Origin: JAXMAR01 sp046350295
GTDB lineage: Bacteria > Planctomycetota > Planctomycetia > Gemmatales > Gemmataceae
Length of the DNA: 64,000 bases
Reading direction: 5' to 3'
Assembly (NCBI GenBank): GCA_046350295.1
Contig: JAXMAR010000018.1
Location: forward strand, 62,001-126,000
In this document: in pieces, positions 14,074-23,650 of the stretch
Layout of the letters: every line of letters starts with the position of its first letter
Position numbering within the stretch: position 1 is the first letter of the stretch
Notes under the pieces: generated by a model
Database searches by the model: none
Told to the model about the DNA's origin: nothing
What the model saw: only the letters and a program-made list of their open reading frames with translations
Made by a program: the position numbers and the translations under genes

Positions 14074-16848
14074 ATGCGCATGTTCTCCTTCTTCTCCGGA
14101 TCGCCCAAACGCAAGCCAATCGCCAACAAGGCGCGCCCGACCATCGAGATGCTCGAAGACCGCTCGACCCCCAGCGTCACCACCATCAGCGGCTTCGTCT
14201 ATGACGACGTCAACCACAACAACCTGTTCGACGCCGGCGAGAAGCCGATCGCCAACAGCTCCATCGTCCTCAAGAACGACCAGAACGTCGTCATCGGCAG
14301 CACGACGACCGACGCCAACGGCTATTACCAGTTCACGCACGACAACAGCGTGCCGCAGGCGCCGCAAACGCTGACCAAGGAGGTCGTCTTCCCACCGACG
14401 CAGACGAACTTCGACCTGCAGGGGGCGCTCGACCAGTTCGACCCCAACCTCGGCGATCTGCAGTCGGTGGAGATCACCTACGACGGCTCGATCACCAGCA
14501 CGATCAAGGTGGAAAACACCAGCCCGACGAGCACGTCGAACATCCAGGGCAAGGTCGCGGGGACCATCCATTTCAGCGCCGCCAACGCGGATCAGACGCT
14601 GAACGTCCAGGACAACGCCGGCTCCTTCAGCGCCGGCATCTTCGACGGCGCCATCGACTTCGGCGGCGCCAGCGGCAGCAACTTCGGCCAGCAAACGGCG
14701 TCCGGCAGCCAATCGCTGACGCTCACCGGCGGCGACATGAACGCCTACATCGGCACGGGGACCGTAAACGTTACCGCGCATGCCGAGGCCAGCTCCTTCG
14801 CCCAGGGCGGCGGCAATCTCGACGCCGAGATCAGCAGCTCCGGCCAGGGGAAGATGACGGTCACGTACCATTACATCCCCACGCCCGCGATCAAGCCGGG
14901 CAATTACACCATCGTTCAGACCGTGCAGCCGGCAGGCTACACCGACGGCCATGAGTCGCAAAATGGCGTGGTGCTCAACACGGCCATCGGCGACGATTTC
15001 ATCCCGGTCACGGTCACGGGCCCGGACCTGCCGAATAACAACTTCGGCGAGCTGGTGACGCCGGCCAGCCTGTCGGGCCATGTTTTCGAAGACGCGAACA
15101 ACAACGGCACGTTCGATCCGGGCGAGGTTCCGATCGCCAACGCGAGCGTCATGCTCACCGGCACGGACGACCTCGGCGCCGCGGTGCTCCAGAACGGCAC
15201 GACCGACGCCAACGGCTTTTATCACTTCGACGACCTGCGCCCGGGGACCTACGCGATCGCCGAATCGCAGCCGGCCAACTACCTCGACGGCAAGGACGCG
15301 GTCGGCACCAAGGGGGGCGACAACAGCGTCAACGACCAGGTGCAGAACATCGTCCTTGTCGGCGGCGACAACGGCCTCAACTACGATTTCGGCGAGATCA
15401 AGCCGGCCAGCCTGTCGGGCTTCGTCTACCACGACGCGAACGACAACGGCGTGAAGGACGCCGGCGAGAGCGGCATCGCGGGCACGACGGTCACGCTCAG
15501 CGGTCAGTCGCAAGGAGGCGCCGTCCAGGTCGTCGGCACGACCGACGCCAACGGCTTCTACCAGTTCGACAACCTCTACCCCGGCACATACGCCCTGAAC
15601 GAGACGCAGCCGGCGGGCTGGAAGGACGGCAAGGACGCCGCGGGCAACCTTGGCGGCGCGGTCGCCAACGACGCGATCTCGTCGATCATCGTCGCCGCCG
15701 GCGCCGCCGGCACGGACTACGACTTCGGCGAGAAGGAGCCGCCCGTCGCCGACCTGGCCATCGTCAAGGAAGCGCACAGCCAGTCGGTGCTGGTCGGCAG
15801 TCTGCTGAGCTACACATTGACGGTCACCAACAACGGACCGGGGACCGGCGTCAACGTCGTCGTCACGGACCAGCTGCCGCCGGGCGTGACGCTGGTCGAC
15901 GCGCATGGCGCCGGCTGGGCCATCACGAACGGGAACGGACAGTTCACGGCGACGCGGCCGACGATGGCGTCGGGAGAAGTCGACGTGATAGAGGTAACGA
16001 TCCAGGCGCCCCTGGCGGCGGGGAGCCTGACGAACACCTCGTCGGTGACGAACGACACGCCGGACCCGAACCCGGGCAACAACACGAGCACGGTGACGAC
16101 GCCGGTGGTCGACAATCCGGGCAATGTGTTCGCGAAGGACGTGTTGCCGCTGGGGACGCCGGTGATCCGCAGCAAGGTGGATCTGCTGGTCGGGCCGGGC
16201 GCACCGGGTCCGGATATCCAGGCGACCTTCGTCGATGGGACGGTCCGCACGTTGATGGGTCGGGCGGCGACGGTTGACGAGCTGGACACCTACATCGCGG
16301 ACCTGAACAGCGGCGGCCTGACGCGGCAACAGCTGGTCGCGAACCTGGCGAGCAGCGACGAGGCGCTGGCGATCCAGGCGAACCGGCTCTACCAGGCGTA
16401 CCTGGACCGCTTGCCGAACGCCGGTGAACAGGGCGCCCTGATCAACCAGCTCAAGACGGGCTCGCAGAACGACGCGATCATCGGGTTGCTGTCGAGTCAG
16501 GAATACCAGGACACGCACCCGGGCGAGACCGGGCTGGTGGCCGGCTTCTCCGCCGATATCCTCGGACACACGCCGAGCACGTCGGGGATGCTCCTCGGGG
16601 CCCAGGCGATGGCAAACGAGACGGTGCAGGACTACGCCCGCAATCTTCTCGCCACGTCCGAAGCCCTCGCGAATCAGATCGACACCGCCTATCACCTGGC
16701 GCTGCGGCGCGCCGCCAGCGCGAGCGAGATCGGTTACTGGACGACGCGCATGCAACAACAGAAAATGAGCGAGGCCGACCTGGTGACCACGCTGCTGGCG
16801 AGCGACGAGTTTTATCAACTGGCGCTGAGCGCGGCGCAACACGCGTAG
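14074..16848 (+). CDS. Secreted surface protein with SdrD B-like repeats, DUF11 and DUF4214 regions
   Basis: 924 residues from the ATG at 14,074, which has a CGGAG site before it and begins the MRMFSFFSGSPKRK leader. An IEMLEDRSTPSV motif follows, a hallmark near the N-terminus of large planctomycete exported proteins. Three or four Cna-B/SdrD B-like domains carry calcium-site-like motifs (GFVYDDVNHNNLFDAGE, GHVFEDANNNGTFDPGE, GFVYHDANDNGVKDAGE). One DUF11-type domain follows (VADLAIVKEAHSQSVLVGSL), then two helical DUF4214-like segments at about 750-924 (LYQAYLDRLPNAGEQGALI, YHLALRRAASASEIGYW). A role at the cell surface is likely; the partner is unknown. A minus-strand frame of similar length over the same bases is a shadow. 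Confidence 0.88.
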   Translation: MRMFSFFSGSPKRKPIANKARPTIEMLEDRSTPSVTTISGFVYDDVNHNNLFDAGEKPIANSSIVLKNDQNVVIGSTTTDANGYYQFTHDNSVPQAPQTLTKEVVFPPTQTNFDLQGALDQFDPNLGDLQSVEITYDGSITSTIKVENTSPTSTSNIQGKVAGTIHFSAANADQTLNVQDNAGSFSAGIFDGAIDFGGASGSNFGQQTASGSQSLTLTGGDMNAYIGTGTVNVTAHAEASSFAQGGGNLDAEISSSGQGKMTVTYHYIPTPAIKPGNYTIVQTVQPAGYTDGHESQNGVVLNTAIGDDFIPVTVTGPDLPNNNFGELVTPASLSGHVFEDANNNGTFDPGEVPIANASVMLTGTDDLGAAVLQNGTTDANGFYHFDDLRPGTYAIAESQPANYLDGKDAVGTKGGDNSVNDQVQNIVLVGGDNGLNYDFGEIKPASLSGFVYHDANDNGVKDAGESGIAGTTVTLSGQSQGGAVQVVGTTDANGFYQFDNLYPGTYALNETQPAGWKDGKDAAGNLGGAVANDAISSIIVAAGAAGTDYDFGEKEPPVADLAIVKEAHSQSVLVGSLLSYTLTVTNNGPGTGVNVVVTDQLPPGVTLVDAHGAGWAITNGNGQFTATRPTMASGEVDVIEVTIQAPLAAGSLTNTSSVTNDTPDPNPGNNTSTVTTPVVDNPGNVFAKDVLPLGTPVIRSKVDLLVGPGAPGPDIQATFVDGTVRTLMGRAATVDELDTYIADLNSGGLTRQQLVANLASSDEALAIQANRLYQAYLDRLPNAGEQGALINQLKTGSQNDAIIGLLSSQEYQDTHPGETGLVAGFSADILGHTPSTSGMLLGAQAMANETVQDYARNLLATSEALANQIDTAYHLALRRAASASEIGYWTTRMQQQKMSEADLVTTLLASDEFYQLALSAAQHA

Positions 16849-16871
16849 GCGAAGACCTCCGCGCTTTGTTT

Positions 16872-16952
16872 AGCCCCGGTTCGCAGAACCGGGCGGACGC
16901 TACCCCGCAGCCGAAGCGGGATACGGTCCGCCCGGTTCTGCGAACCGGGGCT
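16872..16952. repeat. Long palindromic intergenic repeat
   Basis: Perfect 27-bp inverted repeat: 16,872-16,898 against 16,926-16,952. Each arm is itself a small hairpin (CCCGGTTCGCAGAACCGGG), and the 27-bp spacer contains CCCGC/GCGGG, so a cruciform with nested stems can form. Single arms occur at 5.08 kb and near 24.1-24.2 kb. It probably ends transcription of the surface-protein gene. From 16,953 to 17,207 nothing else is recognisable. Confidence 0.88.
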
Positions 16953-17207
16953 CAACGTTTTCAGAGCCGCCAAAATTCGTGTCCGCGACCTTGCGGCCTT
17001 TGCCGCGTCGAGCGCTCGTTTCGGTCTTGCGGATAAGAAGCGACGCGCCTGTCATGACGGTGGAGCCTGACGGCGAACCGTGGCAAGGGGCCGAAAGCGT
17101 TTCGTGTGGGAGGATGGGATAGCCGAAGATTAGCACTGAACCGTCCGGGAGCACTGCCGGACGGCGGGGCGCGGCCAAGCGCTCCAGGACCAGGGAGGGT
17201 AACGCGC

Positions 17208-18860
17208 ATGAAGGCCTTATTGACGAGCGGTCTGGTGGCGTTGGGGCTGTTCGCGGCGAGCGCCCGGGCTGAGGAGATTCAATGGCGCTCGGCACGGCCG
17301 GCGGCGCCAGCGGCGGCGCCCGTGGGTCTTGGCAGGCCGCTGCCCGACGGCGACACCGGCTCAGGACGTGCGGTCACCCTGGGAAAGGTCCGGGCCCAGG
17401 CCGATGCGGAGGATCCGCGCCCGTTGCCGCTCGGTCCTTCTCTTGGCGGCGATCCGAAGATCGGGCCGCCCAAAGCGGGGGAACCGAAAGTCCTCGGGGA
17501 ACCGCGGACGGGCGATCCCAAGGACAAGGTCAAGCCAAGAGCGGAGTACATTCCGACGCCGCCGACGATGATCAGCGGCGTGCCGCACGGCGTCGACGGC
17601 TGCGGCCCCGACGCGTGCTGCGACGACGCTTGCTGCGGGCCGGTCCGTTCCTGGCTACGCAACTGCTGGAACCACTGCTTCCGGCCGGTGATGGACTGCT
17701 GCGACGCCGGCCCCTGCGGCGCCGGGCCGTGCGCCGGGCCGTGCGACAACGGCCTGTGTCATGGCGGACTCTTCGGCGGTTGGCTCCGCGGCTGCAACGA
17801 CGGCTGCTGCTGCAACCAGGAACGGTTCTGGGTCAACGCCGGCTACCTGGCGTGGGTCGTTTCCAAGCAGGAAACGCCGCCGCTCGTCACCGTGAACCCG
17901 ACCGGCGCTCCGTTCCTCGGCAACCCCGGCACCACCGTGGCCCTGGGGGGCAAGGACCTCGATCGCGACTGGCGCTCCGGCGGCCGCATCCAGGCCGGCT
18001 GGTGGCTGCCGTGTCATCAATGCTGGGGCATCGACGCCGGCGCATTCTACATCGGCCATCAGAACGACCAGTTCATGCTTTCCTCGAACGGCACGCCGCA
18101 GATCGGCCGGCCGTTCATCAACGCCGACAACGGCCTGCCCTTCGCGGAGCTGGTCGCGGGCGGCGCGACGAGCGGCTCGATCTTCGTCGACCACCAGTTC
18201 AGCCTGTGGGGCGCCGACATGCACCTGCGGCATCGGGCGCGGGAATCGGAGTGCGGCTGGCTCGACTGGTTCATCGGCTACCGCTACCTGAACCTCGACG
18301 AGCGGCTGACCATCAACGAGAACCCGCGCACGGTCTCGACCGTGGCGCCCGTGACCCAGTTCTTCGTCATGGACCGCTTCGGCACGCAGAACATCTTCAA
18401 CGGCGCCGACCTCGGCGTGCAGTGGGAACGCCGCCTCGGCCGGCGCTGGTTCTGGCAGGGCTCCGTCAAGGTGGCGCTCGGCTACATGGCGCAGAGCATC
18501 GACATCACCGGCATGACGACGCGCCTCGTCGGCGGCGTCTCCACCAGCGCCGTCGGCGGCTTCGCGGCCCTGCCCAGCAACATCGGCAACTTCTCCAGCG
18601 GCAAGTTCGCCGTGATCCCCGAGGTCGGCATCAAGGTCGGCTTCGACGTGACCGACCACCTGCGCCTCTTCGTCGGCTACGACTTCATGTGGATCAACAG
18701 CGTGGTCCGGCCCGGCGAGCAGATCGATCCGAACATCAACCTCGGCCAAGTGCCGTTCCGCGGCGGCGCGAACACGGGACAGAACCGGCCGGCGGTGCTG
18801 TTCCGCACGAGCGACTTCTGGGCTCAGGGCGTGAACTTCGGCCTGGAGTACCGGTATTGA
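17208..18860 (+). CDS. BBP7-type outer-membrane beta-barrel protein
   Basis: 550 residues from the ATG at 17,208, preceded by GGAGGG and starting a signal peptide (MKALLTSGLVALGLFAASAR). Residues 30-125 are a Pro/Gly-rich linker. About 125-205 is strikingly cysteine-rich (CGPDACCDDACCGP, DCCDAGPCGAGPCAGPCDNG, CNDGCCCN). The barrel region opens with RFWVNAGYLAWVVSKQETPP and ends in the strand FWAQGVNFGLEYRY with a terminal aromatic residue, as in the planctomycete BBP7 family. It should insert in the outer membrane; the ligand is unknown. The cysteine cluster suggests disulphide cross-linking to other wall proteins. A hairpin terminator follows. Confidence 0.9.
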   Translation: MKALLTSGLVALGLFAASARAEEIQWRSARPAAPAAAPVGLGRPLPDGDTGSGRAVTLGKVRAQADAEDPRPLPLGPSLGGDPKIGPPKAGEPKVLGEPRTGDPKDKVKPRAEYIPTPPTMISGVPHGVDGCGPDACCDDACCGPVRSWLRNCWNHCFRPVMDCCDAGPCGAGPCAGPCDNGLCHGGLFGGWLRGCNDGCCCNQERFWVNAGYLAWVVSKQETPPLVTVNPTGAPFLGNPGTTVALGGKDLDRDWRSGGRIQAGWWLPCHQCWGIDAGAFYIGHQNDQFMLSSNGTPQIGRPFINADNGLPFAELVAGGATSGSIFVDHQFSLWGADMHLRHRARESECGWLDWFIGYRYLNLDERLTINENPRTVSTVAPVTQFFVMDRFGTQNIFNGADLGVQWERRLGRRWFWQGSVKVALGYMAQSIDITGMTTRLVGGVSTSAVGGFAALPSNIGNFSSGKFAVIPEVGIKVGFDVTDHLRLFVGYDFMWINSVVRPGEQIDPNINLGQVPFRGGANTGQNRPAVLFRTSDFWAQGVNFGLEYRY

Positions 18861-18898
18861 TCTTCGGCACAGGCCGGCGAAGCGACACCCACCATTCA

Positions 18899-18930
18899 GG
18901 CCCCGCGCGGCGCGCGGGGCCTGCTTGTTT
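18899..18930 (+). terminator. Rho-independent-like terminator after the BBP7 gene
   Basis: A ten-base stem, GGCCCCGCGC with GCGCGGGGCC, has a three-base loop and is followed by a T-rich tract (TGCTTGTTT). It lies 39 bases after the stop codon. Confidence 0.8.
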
Positions 18931-19001
18931 GACTTCACGCCGGAATTAAGCTAGGTGTTTCCAAAGCAAACGCCGTCCCCGCGCCTTGGAAACTTCTCCC
19001 C

Positions 19002-20213
19002 GTGAATCGCCTCATCCGGGGCGGGCATCTGCCCGTTCTTGTGCTCAGCCCGAACCCAACCGATGGGACCGATGACCGCCTGCGCACGTTCCTGCGCGAC
19101 GCGTTGGGCGCACCGGGCGCCGAGTTCGTGTCCTGGGACGCCTTCGCCCGGCAAGCGGGGCGCTCCGACGCCGGCGTGGTCATCGTCGTCCTGGGTGGCG
19201 ACCGGTCAACGGACCGGGAACGTGGCCTGGAGATCCTCCGGCTGGCGCGGCGCAATCCCGGTACTCCCGTGCTGGCGCTTGGGCCCGTTTCCGATTCGAA
19301 GTTTATCCTGCGCGTTTTGCAACAGGGCGCCGCCACCTATATCGATGACGCCGAACTGGAGGCGGAACTGCCTGCGGCCCTGCAGCGTCTGGGCGCCAGC
19401 GAGGAGCCGGAAGCGGCGGGGAAGGTCATCGCCGTCCTGGGCGTCAGCGGCGGATCGGGCACGAGCACGCTGGCGGTCAACCTGGCGGCGGTCATGGCAC
19501 GCGACTACGGCAAGGCGGCCCTCTTCGACCTCAAGCCCGGGCGCGGCGATCTGGCGACGTTGCTCGATCTGAAGCCGGCGTACACGCTGGCGGACATTTG
19601 CCTCAACGTCGCGCGCGTCGATCCCTCCATCTTCGAGAAAGTCCTGATAAAACACGCGAGCGATGTGCATCTACTCGCGGCCCCCCAGGTGTTCGAGGAC
19701 GCCCGCATCATCACCGCCCAGGGGGTCAATCATGCCCTCAACCTGGCGCGGCGCGAGTTTCCCCTTGTCGTCATCGACCAGGAAGACGCATTCCACGAAG
19801 AGCAGCTCGTATCACTCAAGCAGGCGGATCGCGTGCTGCTGGTCGCCCGGCTCGACTTCACCTCGATCCGCAACATTCGCCGCACGCTGGACCAGCTCCA
19901 GGCGCGCGACATTCCGCGCGAATCCATCCGCCTGGTCATCAACCGGCAGGGGCAGCCGAACGAGCTGTCCGCCACCGACGCGGAAGAGGTCCTGGGGGGA
20001 AGACCCGCATCGTACATCCCCGACGATCCGAAGACGATCAACGGGGCGAACAACACGGGCGTGCCCGCCGTCGTGAAGAGCCCGCAGACGAGGATCGCTC
20101 AGGCCATCACGAAGCTGGCCCGCGACCTGAGCGGCTATGGCGACGTCGCGAACGCCGAGAAGCCCGCCAAAGGTCGATCCCTTTTCGGCCTGTTCGGCGC
20201 CGTGCGCCGTTGA
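19002..20213 (+). CDS. cpaE: Tad pilus localisation ATPase (CpaE/TadZ type)
   Basis: 403 residues. Residues 1-135 form a receiver-like domain (PVLVLSPNPTDGTDDRLRTF, GVVIVVLGG) without a clear phosphorylation site. A MinD/ParA-like ATPase follows from about 140: KVIAVLGVSGGSGTSTLAVNLA, ALFDLKPGRGDLATLLDL, FPLVVIDQE. In the P-loop the usual lysines are replaced (SGGSGTST), which recalls the atypical Walker A of TadZ proteins that bind ATP weakly. It should position the pilus machine at a cell pole. It heads the run cpaE-cpaF-tadB-tadC-tadE, all on the plus strand with short gaps. Confidence 0.88.
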   Translation: MNRLIRGGHLPVLVLSPNPTDGTDDRLRTFLRDALGAPGAEFVSWDAFARQAGRSDAGVVIVVLGGDRSTDRERGLEILRLARRNPGTPVLALGPVSDSKFILRVLQQGAATYIDDAELEAELPAALQRLGASEEPEAAGKVIAVLGVSGGSGTSTLAVNLAAVMARDYGKAALFDLKPGRGDLATLLDLKPAYTLADICLNVARVDPSIFEKVLIKHASDVHLLAAPQVFEDARIITAQGVNHALNLARREFPLVVIDQEDAFHEEQLVSLKQADRVLLVARLDFTSIRNIRRTLDQLQARDIPRESIRLVINRQGQPNELSATDAEEVLGGRPASYIPDDPKTINGANNTGVPAVVKSPQTRIAQAITKLARDLSGYGDVANAEKPAKGRSLFGLFGAVRR

Positions 20214-20285
20214 CTCTCGTGAATCGTTTGAAGCTGACAAGTGGCGGCAGGCGTTTGCTTGCTGCGCGACGCACTTGGAGCCGGC

Positions 20286-21653
20286 ATGCCCCGTAGCCTT
20301 TTCGACACTGCCCCCGCCGCGCCTTTCCCTCCCCTATGGCAGGACGACGCGCCGCGTCCCGAGGGGCGCTCAGGGGATGAGCTGCGCCGCCTCAAGGCGC
20401 AACTCCATCAGCAGCTCATCCTCAACCTCGACCTGAACGCCCTGGGCGCCATGCCCCCCGAGCAGGTGCGCCTGGAGATCCGCCGCGTCGCCGACGAACT
20501 GTGCCAACGCAGCCCCAATCTCCTCAGCCGCTCCGAGCGCGAGCAGCTCGTCAAGGAAGTCCTCGACGAGGCGTTCGGCCTGGGGCCGCTCGAGCCTTTG
20601 CTACAGGACCCGTCCATCACCGACATCCTGATCAACGGCCCGCACACCGTCTACGTCGAGCGTCAGGGCCGGCTCGAAAAGGTCGACACCAATTTCTCCG
20701 ACGGGCGGCACCTGCTCAACATCCTTCAGCGCGTGGTCGGCCAGGCAGGGCGGCGCGTCGACGAGACCAGCCCGATGGTGGACAGCCGCCTGCCGGACGG
20801 CAGCCGGGTGAACGCGATCATTCCACCCCTGGCGCTGGACGGGGCGCTCGTGTCGATTCGCCGCTTCGGCGCCAAGCCGATCGACATGGAGGACCTGATC
20901 GCCAAGAAAGCGTTGCCGGTCGACATGGCGGATTTTCTGGCCGCCTGCGTCCGCGCCCGGCTCAACGTCCTCATCTCGGGCGGCACCGGCAGCGGCAAGA
21001 CGACGCTACTCAATGCCCTGTCCGCCTTTATCCCCAGCGACGAGCGCCTGATCACCATCGAGGACGCCGCCGAGCTACGCTTGCAACAGCCCCACGTCGG
21101 CAGGCTCGAGACGCGGCCCAACAACATCGAAGGCGTGGGCGAGGTGTCGACGCGCGACCTGGTGCGAAACGCAATGCGCATGCGGCCGGACCGGATCGTC
21201 ATCGGCGAATGCCGCGGTCCGGAGGCGCTCGACATGCTGCAGGCGATGAACACGGGCCACGAGGGGAGCCTGACGACGATCCACGCCAACGACACGCGCG
21301 ATGCGCTGAGCCGGCTGGAGATCATGGTCGGCATGGCGGGGTTCGATCTGCCGATCTGGGTGATCCGGCGACAAATCGCGTCGGCGATTCACTTGGTGGT
21401 GCAGGTGAGCCGGCTGTTGGGCGGGGCGCGCAAGGTTGTGAAGGTCTCCGAGGTCACGGGCATGGAGGGGGACAACATTACCATGCACGACATCTTCACG
21501 TTCAAGCAGACGGGGCTCGACCAGGAGCGGCGCGCTCAGGGTTACTTCCTCACGACCGGGATTCGTCCCTGCTGCCTGGAGCGGCTCGAAGCGCTGGGCG
21601 TGCCGCTGCCGGCCGACATGTTCGAGCGGCGGATGTTGAATGCGGGGCGGTAG
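20286..21653 (+). CDS. cpaF: Tad pilus motor ATPase (CpaF/TadA type)
   Basis: 455 residues from the ATG at 20,286 (GGAG before it). A secretion-superfamily hexameric ATPase that powers Flp pilus extension, and retraction where no TadT-type motor exists. The N-terminal helical part leads to GLGPLEPLLQDPSITDILIN. Walker A is GGTGSGKTTLLNAL, the Asp box ITIEDAAELRLQQ, Walker B RPDRIVIGECRGPEALDML and the His box TGHEGSLTTIHANDTRDALS. All motifs are intact. It binds the TadB/TadC platform encoded next. Confidence 0.96.
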   Translation: MPRSLFDTAPAAPFPPLWQDDAPRPEGRSGDELRRLKAQLHQQLILNLDLNALGAMPPEQVRLEIRRVADELCQRSPNLLSRSEREQLVKEVLDEAFGLGPLEPLLQDPSITDILINGPHTVYVERQGRLEKVDTNFSDGRHLLNILQRVVGQAGRRVDETSPMVDSRLPDGSRVNAIIPPLALDGALVSIRRFGAKPIDMEDLIAKKALPVDMADFLAACVRARLNVLISGGTGSGKTTLLNALSAFIPSDERLITIEDAAELRLQQPHVGRLETRPNNIEGVGEVSTRDLVRNAMRMRPDRIVIGECRGPEALDMLQAMNTGHEGSLTTIHANDTRDALSRLEIMVGMAGFDLPIWVIRRQIASAIHLVVQVSRLLGGARKVVKVSEVTGMEGDNITMHDIFTFKQTGLDQERRAQGYFLTTGIRPCCLERLEALGVPLPADMFERRMLNAGR

Positions 21654-21697
21654 GGCGGAGCGCGGATTGGAATGGCGGAACGTGTGGCTGATTCGAC

Positions 21698-22681
21698 ATG
21701 AGCACTATTTTGCTTTTTTCCCTGGTGTTCCTTTCCGTCTCGGCGGGATTGACGGCGAGTTATTACGCCGTTTCCAGTTTCTGGTCGCGGGAGTCGAGCC
21801 GGATTCGGCAGCGGATCGTCGAGGAGTTTGCGCGCGATGAGGAGAAGGCGCCGCGTTTCACGCTGTTCAAGAACCCGGAGCAAATGCAGCTCGAAGGTAC
21901 GGCGGCCCCGGCCGAGGGAGCGGCCTTACCCGTGCCTGCCCGACAAAGTTGGTGGCGCCGGCTACGGGAAGAGATCGAGGTGGCGGGGCTCAAGGTGACG
22001 CTGCGCCAGCTGGTATTCATCGGCGTGGGGCTGGCATTGGCGGCAGGCGGCGGCGCTTTCTGGTGGGGCGGGCCGTGGCTCGGCTGCGTCGTGGCGGCGG
22101 CGGCGCCGGCGCTTCCTTTCGCGTGGGCGCGCCATTACGTCCAGCGCCGCAAGCTGCGGCTCTTCGCCCAGTTGCCCGAGGCGTTCGCCCTCATGGCGCG
22201 GGTCATTCGCGCCGGGCAATCCGTGCCGCAAGCCTTCCAATCGGTCGCCGAAACGAGCCCCAATCCGATCGCGGACGAATTCGCTCGTTGCCAGCGGCAG
22301 CAGAATCTGGGCTTGACGCCGGAAGACACGTACAAGGAGATGGCGCAGCGCTGCGCCATCGTCGAGATGCGCCTGTTCGTCATGGCCATGGTCATTCAGC
22401 GGCAGACGGGGGGCAATCTGGGCGACGTCCTCGATCGCCTTGCGGCGCTCCTGCGCGAGCGCTTCCGGTTACGGCGCCGCGTGCAGGCGCTCACCGCCGA
22501 GGGGCGGCTCCAAGGACTGACGCTGTTCGTCCTGCCGTTCGTGCTCTTCGGCGCCATGATGGTCATCAACCGGCCCTACGCGGAGCTCTTGCTGGAGCAG
22601 GTGGGCCTGTTGATCGCCACGGGGGTCTCCATGGTGATGGGACTGTTGTGGATGCGGAGCATCGCGAACTTCGAACCTTGA
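21698..22681 (+). CDS. tadB: Tad pilus platform protein TadB
   Basis: 327 residues. An N-terminal membrane helix (STILLFSLVFLSVSAGLTAS) is followed by a soluble linker, two close helices (LVFIGVGLALAAGGGAFWWG and a second at about 125-140), a T2SSF/GspF domain (FALMARVIRAGQSVPQAFQS, LFVMAMVIQRQTGGNLGDVL) and two terminal helices (LFVLPFVLFGAMMVI, VGLLIATGVSMVMGLLWM). It forms the inner-membrane platform with TadC. The stop lies eight bases before the tadC ATG. Confidence 0.92.
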   Translation: MSTILLFSLVFLSVSAGLTASYYAVSSFWSRESSRIRQRIVEEFARDEEKAPRFTLFKNPEQMQLEGTAAPAEGAALPVPARQSWWRRLREEIEVAGLKVTLRQLVFIGVGLALAAGGGAFWWGGPWLGCVVAAAAPALPFAWARHYVQRRKLRLFAQLPEAFALMARVIRAGQSVPQAFQSVAETSPNPIADEFARCQRQQNLGLTPEDTYKEMAQRCAIVEMRLFVMAMVIQRQTGGNLGDVLDRLAALLRERFRLRRRVQALTAEGRLQGLTLFVLPFVLFGAMMVINRPYAELLLEQVGLLIATGVSMVMGLLWMRSIANFEP

Positions 22682-22688
22682 GCAAAGC

Positions 22689-23606
22689 ATGCAAGCGACG
22701 CATCTGATCGTGGCGCTCGTCTTCGCCGCCGTGGCCGCCGGGGTCATCGGCCTGGCGACCTTCACGCTGGGCGGCTCGGCGGACCAGCGGCGGACGCGGA
22801 GCCGGCTCCAAGACCTGGCCCGCGGCGAGACGACCAAGGCACGCGTGGGAAGGCTGCTGGACCAGGAGAAGGCCGACGATCAGGTGCTGAAGGGCTTGGC
22901 CCAGGGCGAGCGGACGAGCTTGCAAGCGCGGCTGGCGAGCGCCGGCTTCACCAATCCGCGCGCGTTGAGCCGCTACGTGACCGCGCGCATGGCGCTCATG
23001 ATCATCATCCCGCTGGTCGTGGGGCTGGGTTCGTACCTGCTCGGCTACTTGAGCGATCAGGCGGCGGCCATGGCGGCACTGAGCGGTGGGGGCGTCGCCT
23101 TTGTCGCTCCCGGGTTGTGGCTGGAACAGCGGATTCGCCGCCGCAAGGAGACGCTACGGCGCGCCCTGCCCGACGCGCTCGACATGCTCGTCCTGTGCCT
23201 GGAAGGCGGCCTGAGCCTGCGCGGCGGCTTGCAGCGCGTGACCGCGGAAATCGACACCGTCCATCCGCTCCTGGCCAGCGAGTTTCAGGTGCTGCAGAGC
23301 AAGATGCAGCTCGGTCTCGGCCTGGGGGAGGCGTTCAAGCAGTTCGCGGACGCCAATGACATCGAGGACGCGCGCCAGCTCGCCTCCGTGCTGCTACAGT
23401 CCGAACGCTTCGGGGCCAGCACCGCCAAGACGCTCCGCACCTACGCCGACGGCTTTCGCCAGGAACGGCAACACGTGGCCGAGGAAAAGGCGCAGAAGGC
23501 CGCCGTCAAGATCCTGTTCCCGACCCTGGTTTGCATCTTCCCGGCGATTTTCATCGTGATCCTCGGCCCGGCCGCCTTGCAGATCGCCCGCCTGTTCACG
23601 CGCTGA
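22689..23606 (+). CDS. tadC: Tad pilus platform protein TadC
   Basis: 305 residues with the same overall plan as TadB: N-terminal helix (LIVALVFAAVAAGVIGLATF), a pair of helices near residues 98-140, the T2SSF domain (DALDMLVLCLEGGLSLRGGL, ARQLASVLLQSERFGASTAK) and a C-terminal helix (ILFPTLVCIFPAIFIVILGP). The presumed partner of TadB in the platform that meets the CpaF ring. Spacing shows co-transcription. Confidence 0.92.
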   Translation: MQATHLIVALVFAAVAAGVIGLATFTLGGSADQRRTRSRLQDLARGETTKARVGRLLDQEKADDQVLKGLAQGERTSLQARLASAGFTNPRALSRYVTARMALMIIIPLVVGLGSYLLGYLSDQAAAMAALSGGGVAFVAPGLWLEQRIRRRKETLRRALPDALDMLVLCLEGGLSLRGGLQRVTAEIDTVHPLLASEFQVLQSKMQLGLGLGEAFKQFADANDIEDARQLASVLLQSERFGASTAKTLRTYADGFRQERQHVAEEKAQKAAVKILFPTLVCIFPAIFIVILGPAALQIARLFTR

Positions 23607-23650
23607 CGCCCTGGAGCGCCGTAGCACGGCGCCGCTTTGGATGATACGCC

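Noticed and set aside
13786..16842. Minus-strand open frame of 1018 codons over the SdrD-B protein
   Set aside because: The plus strand carries SdrD-B and DUF11 domains with a ribosome binding site; the minus frame is a shadow.
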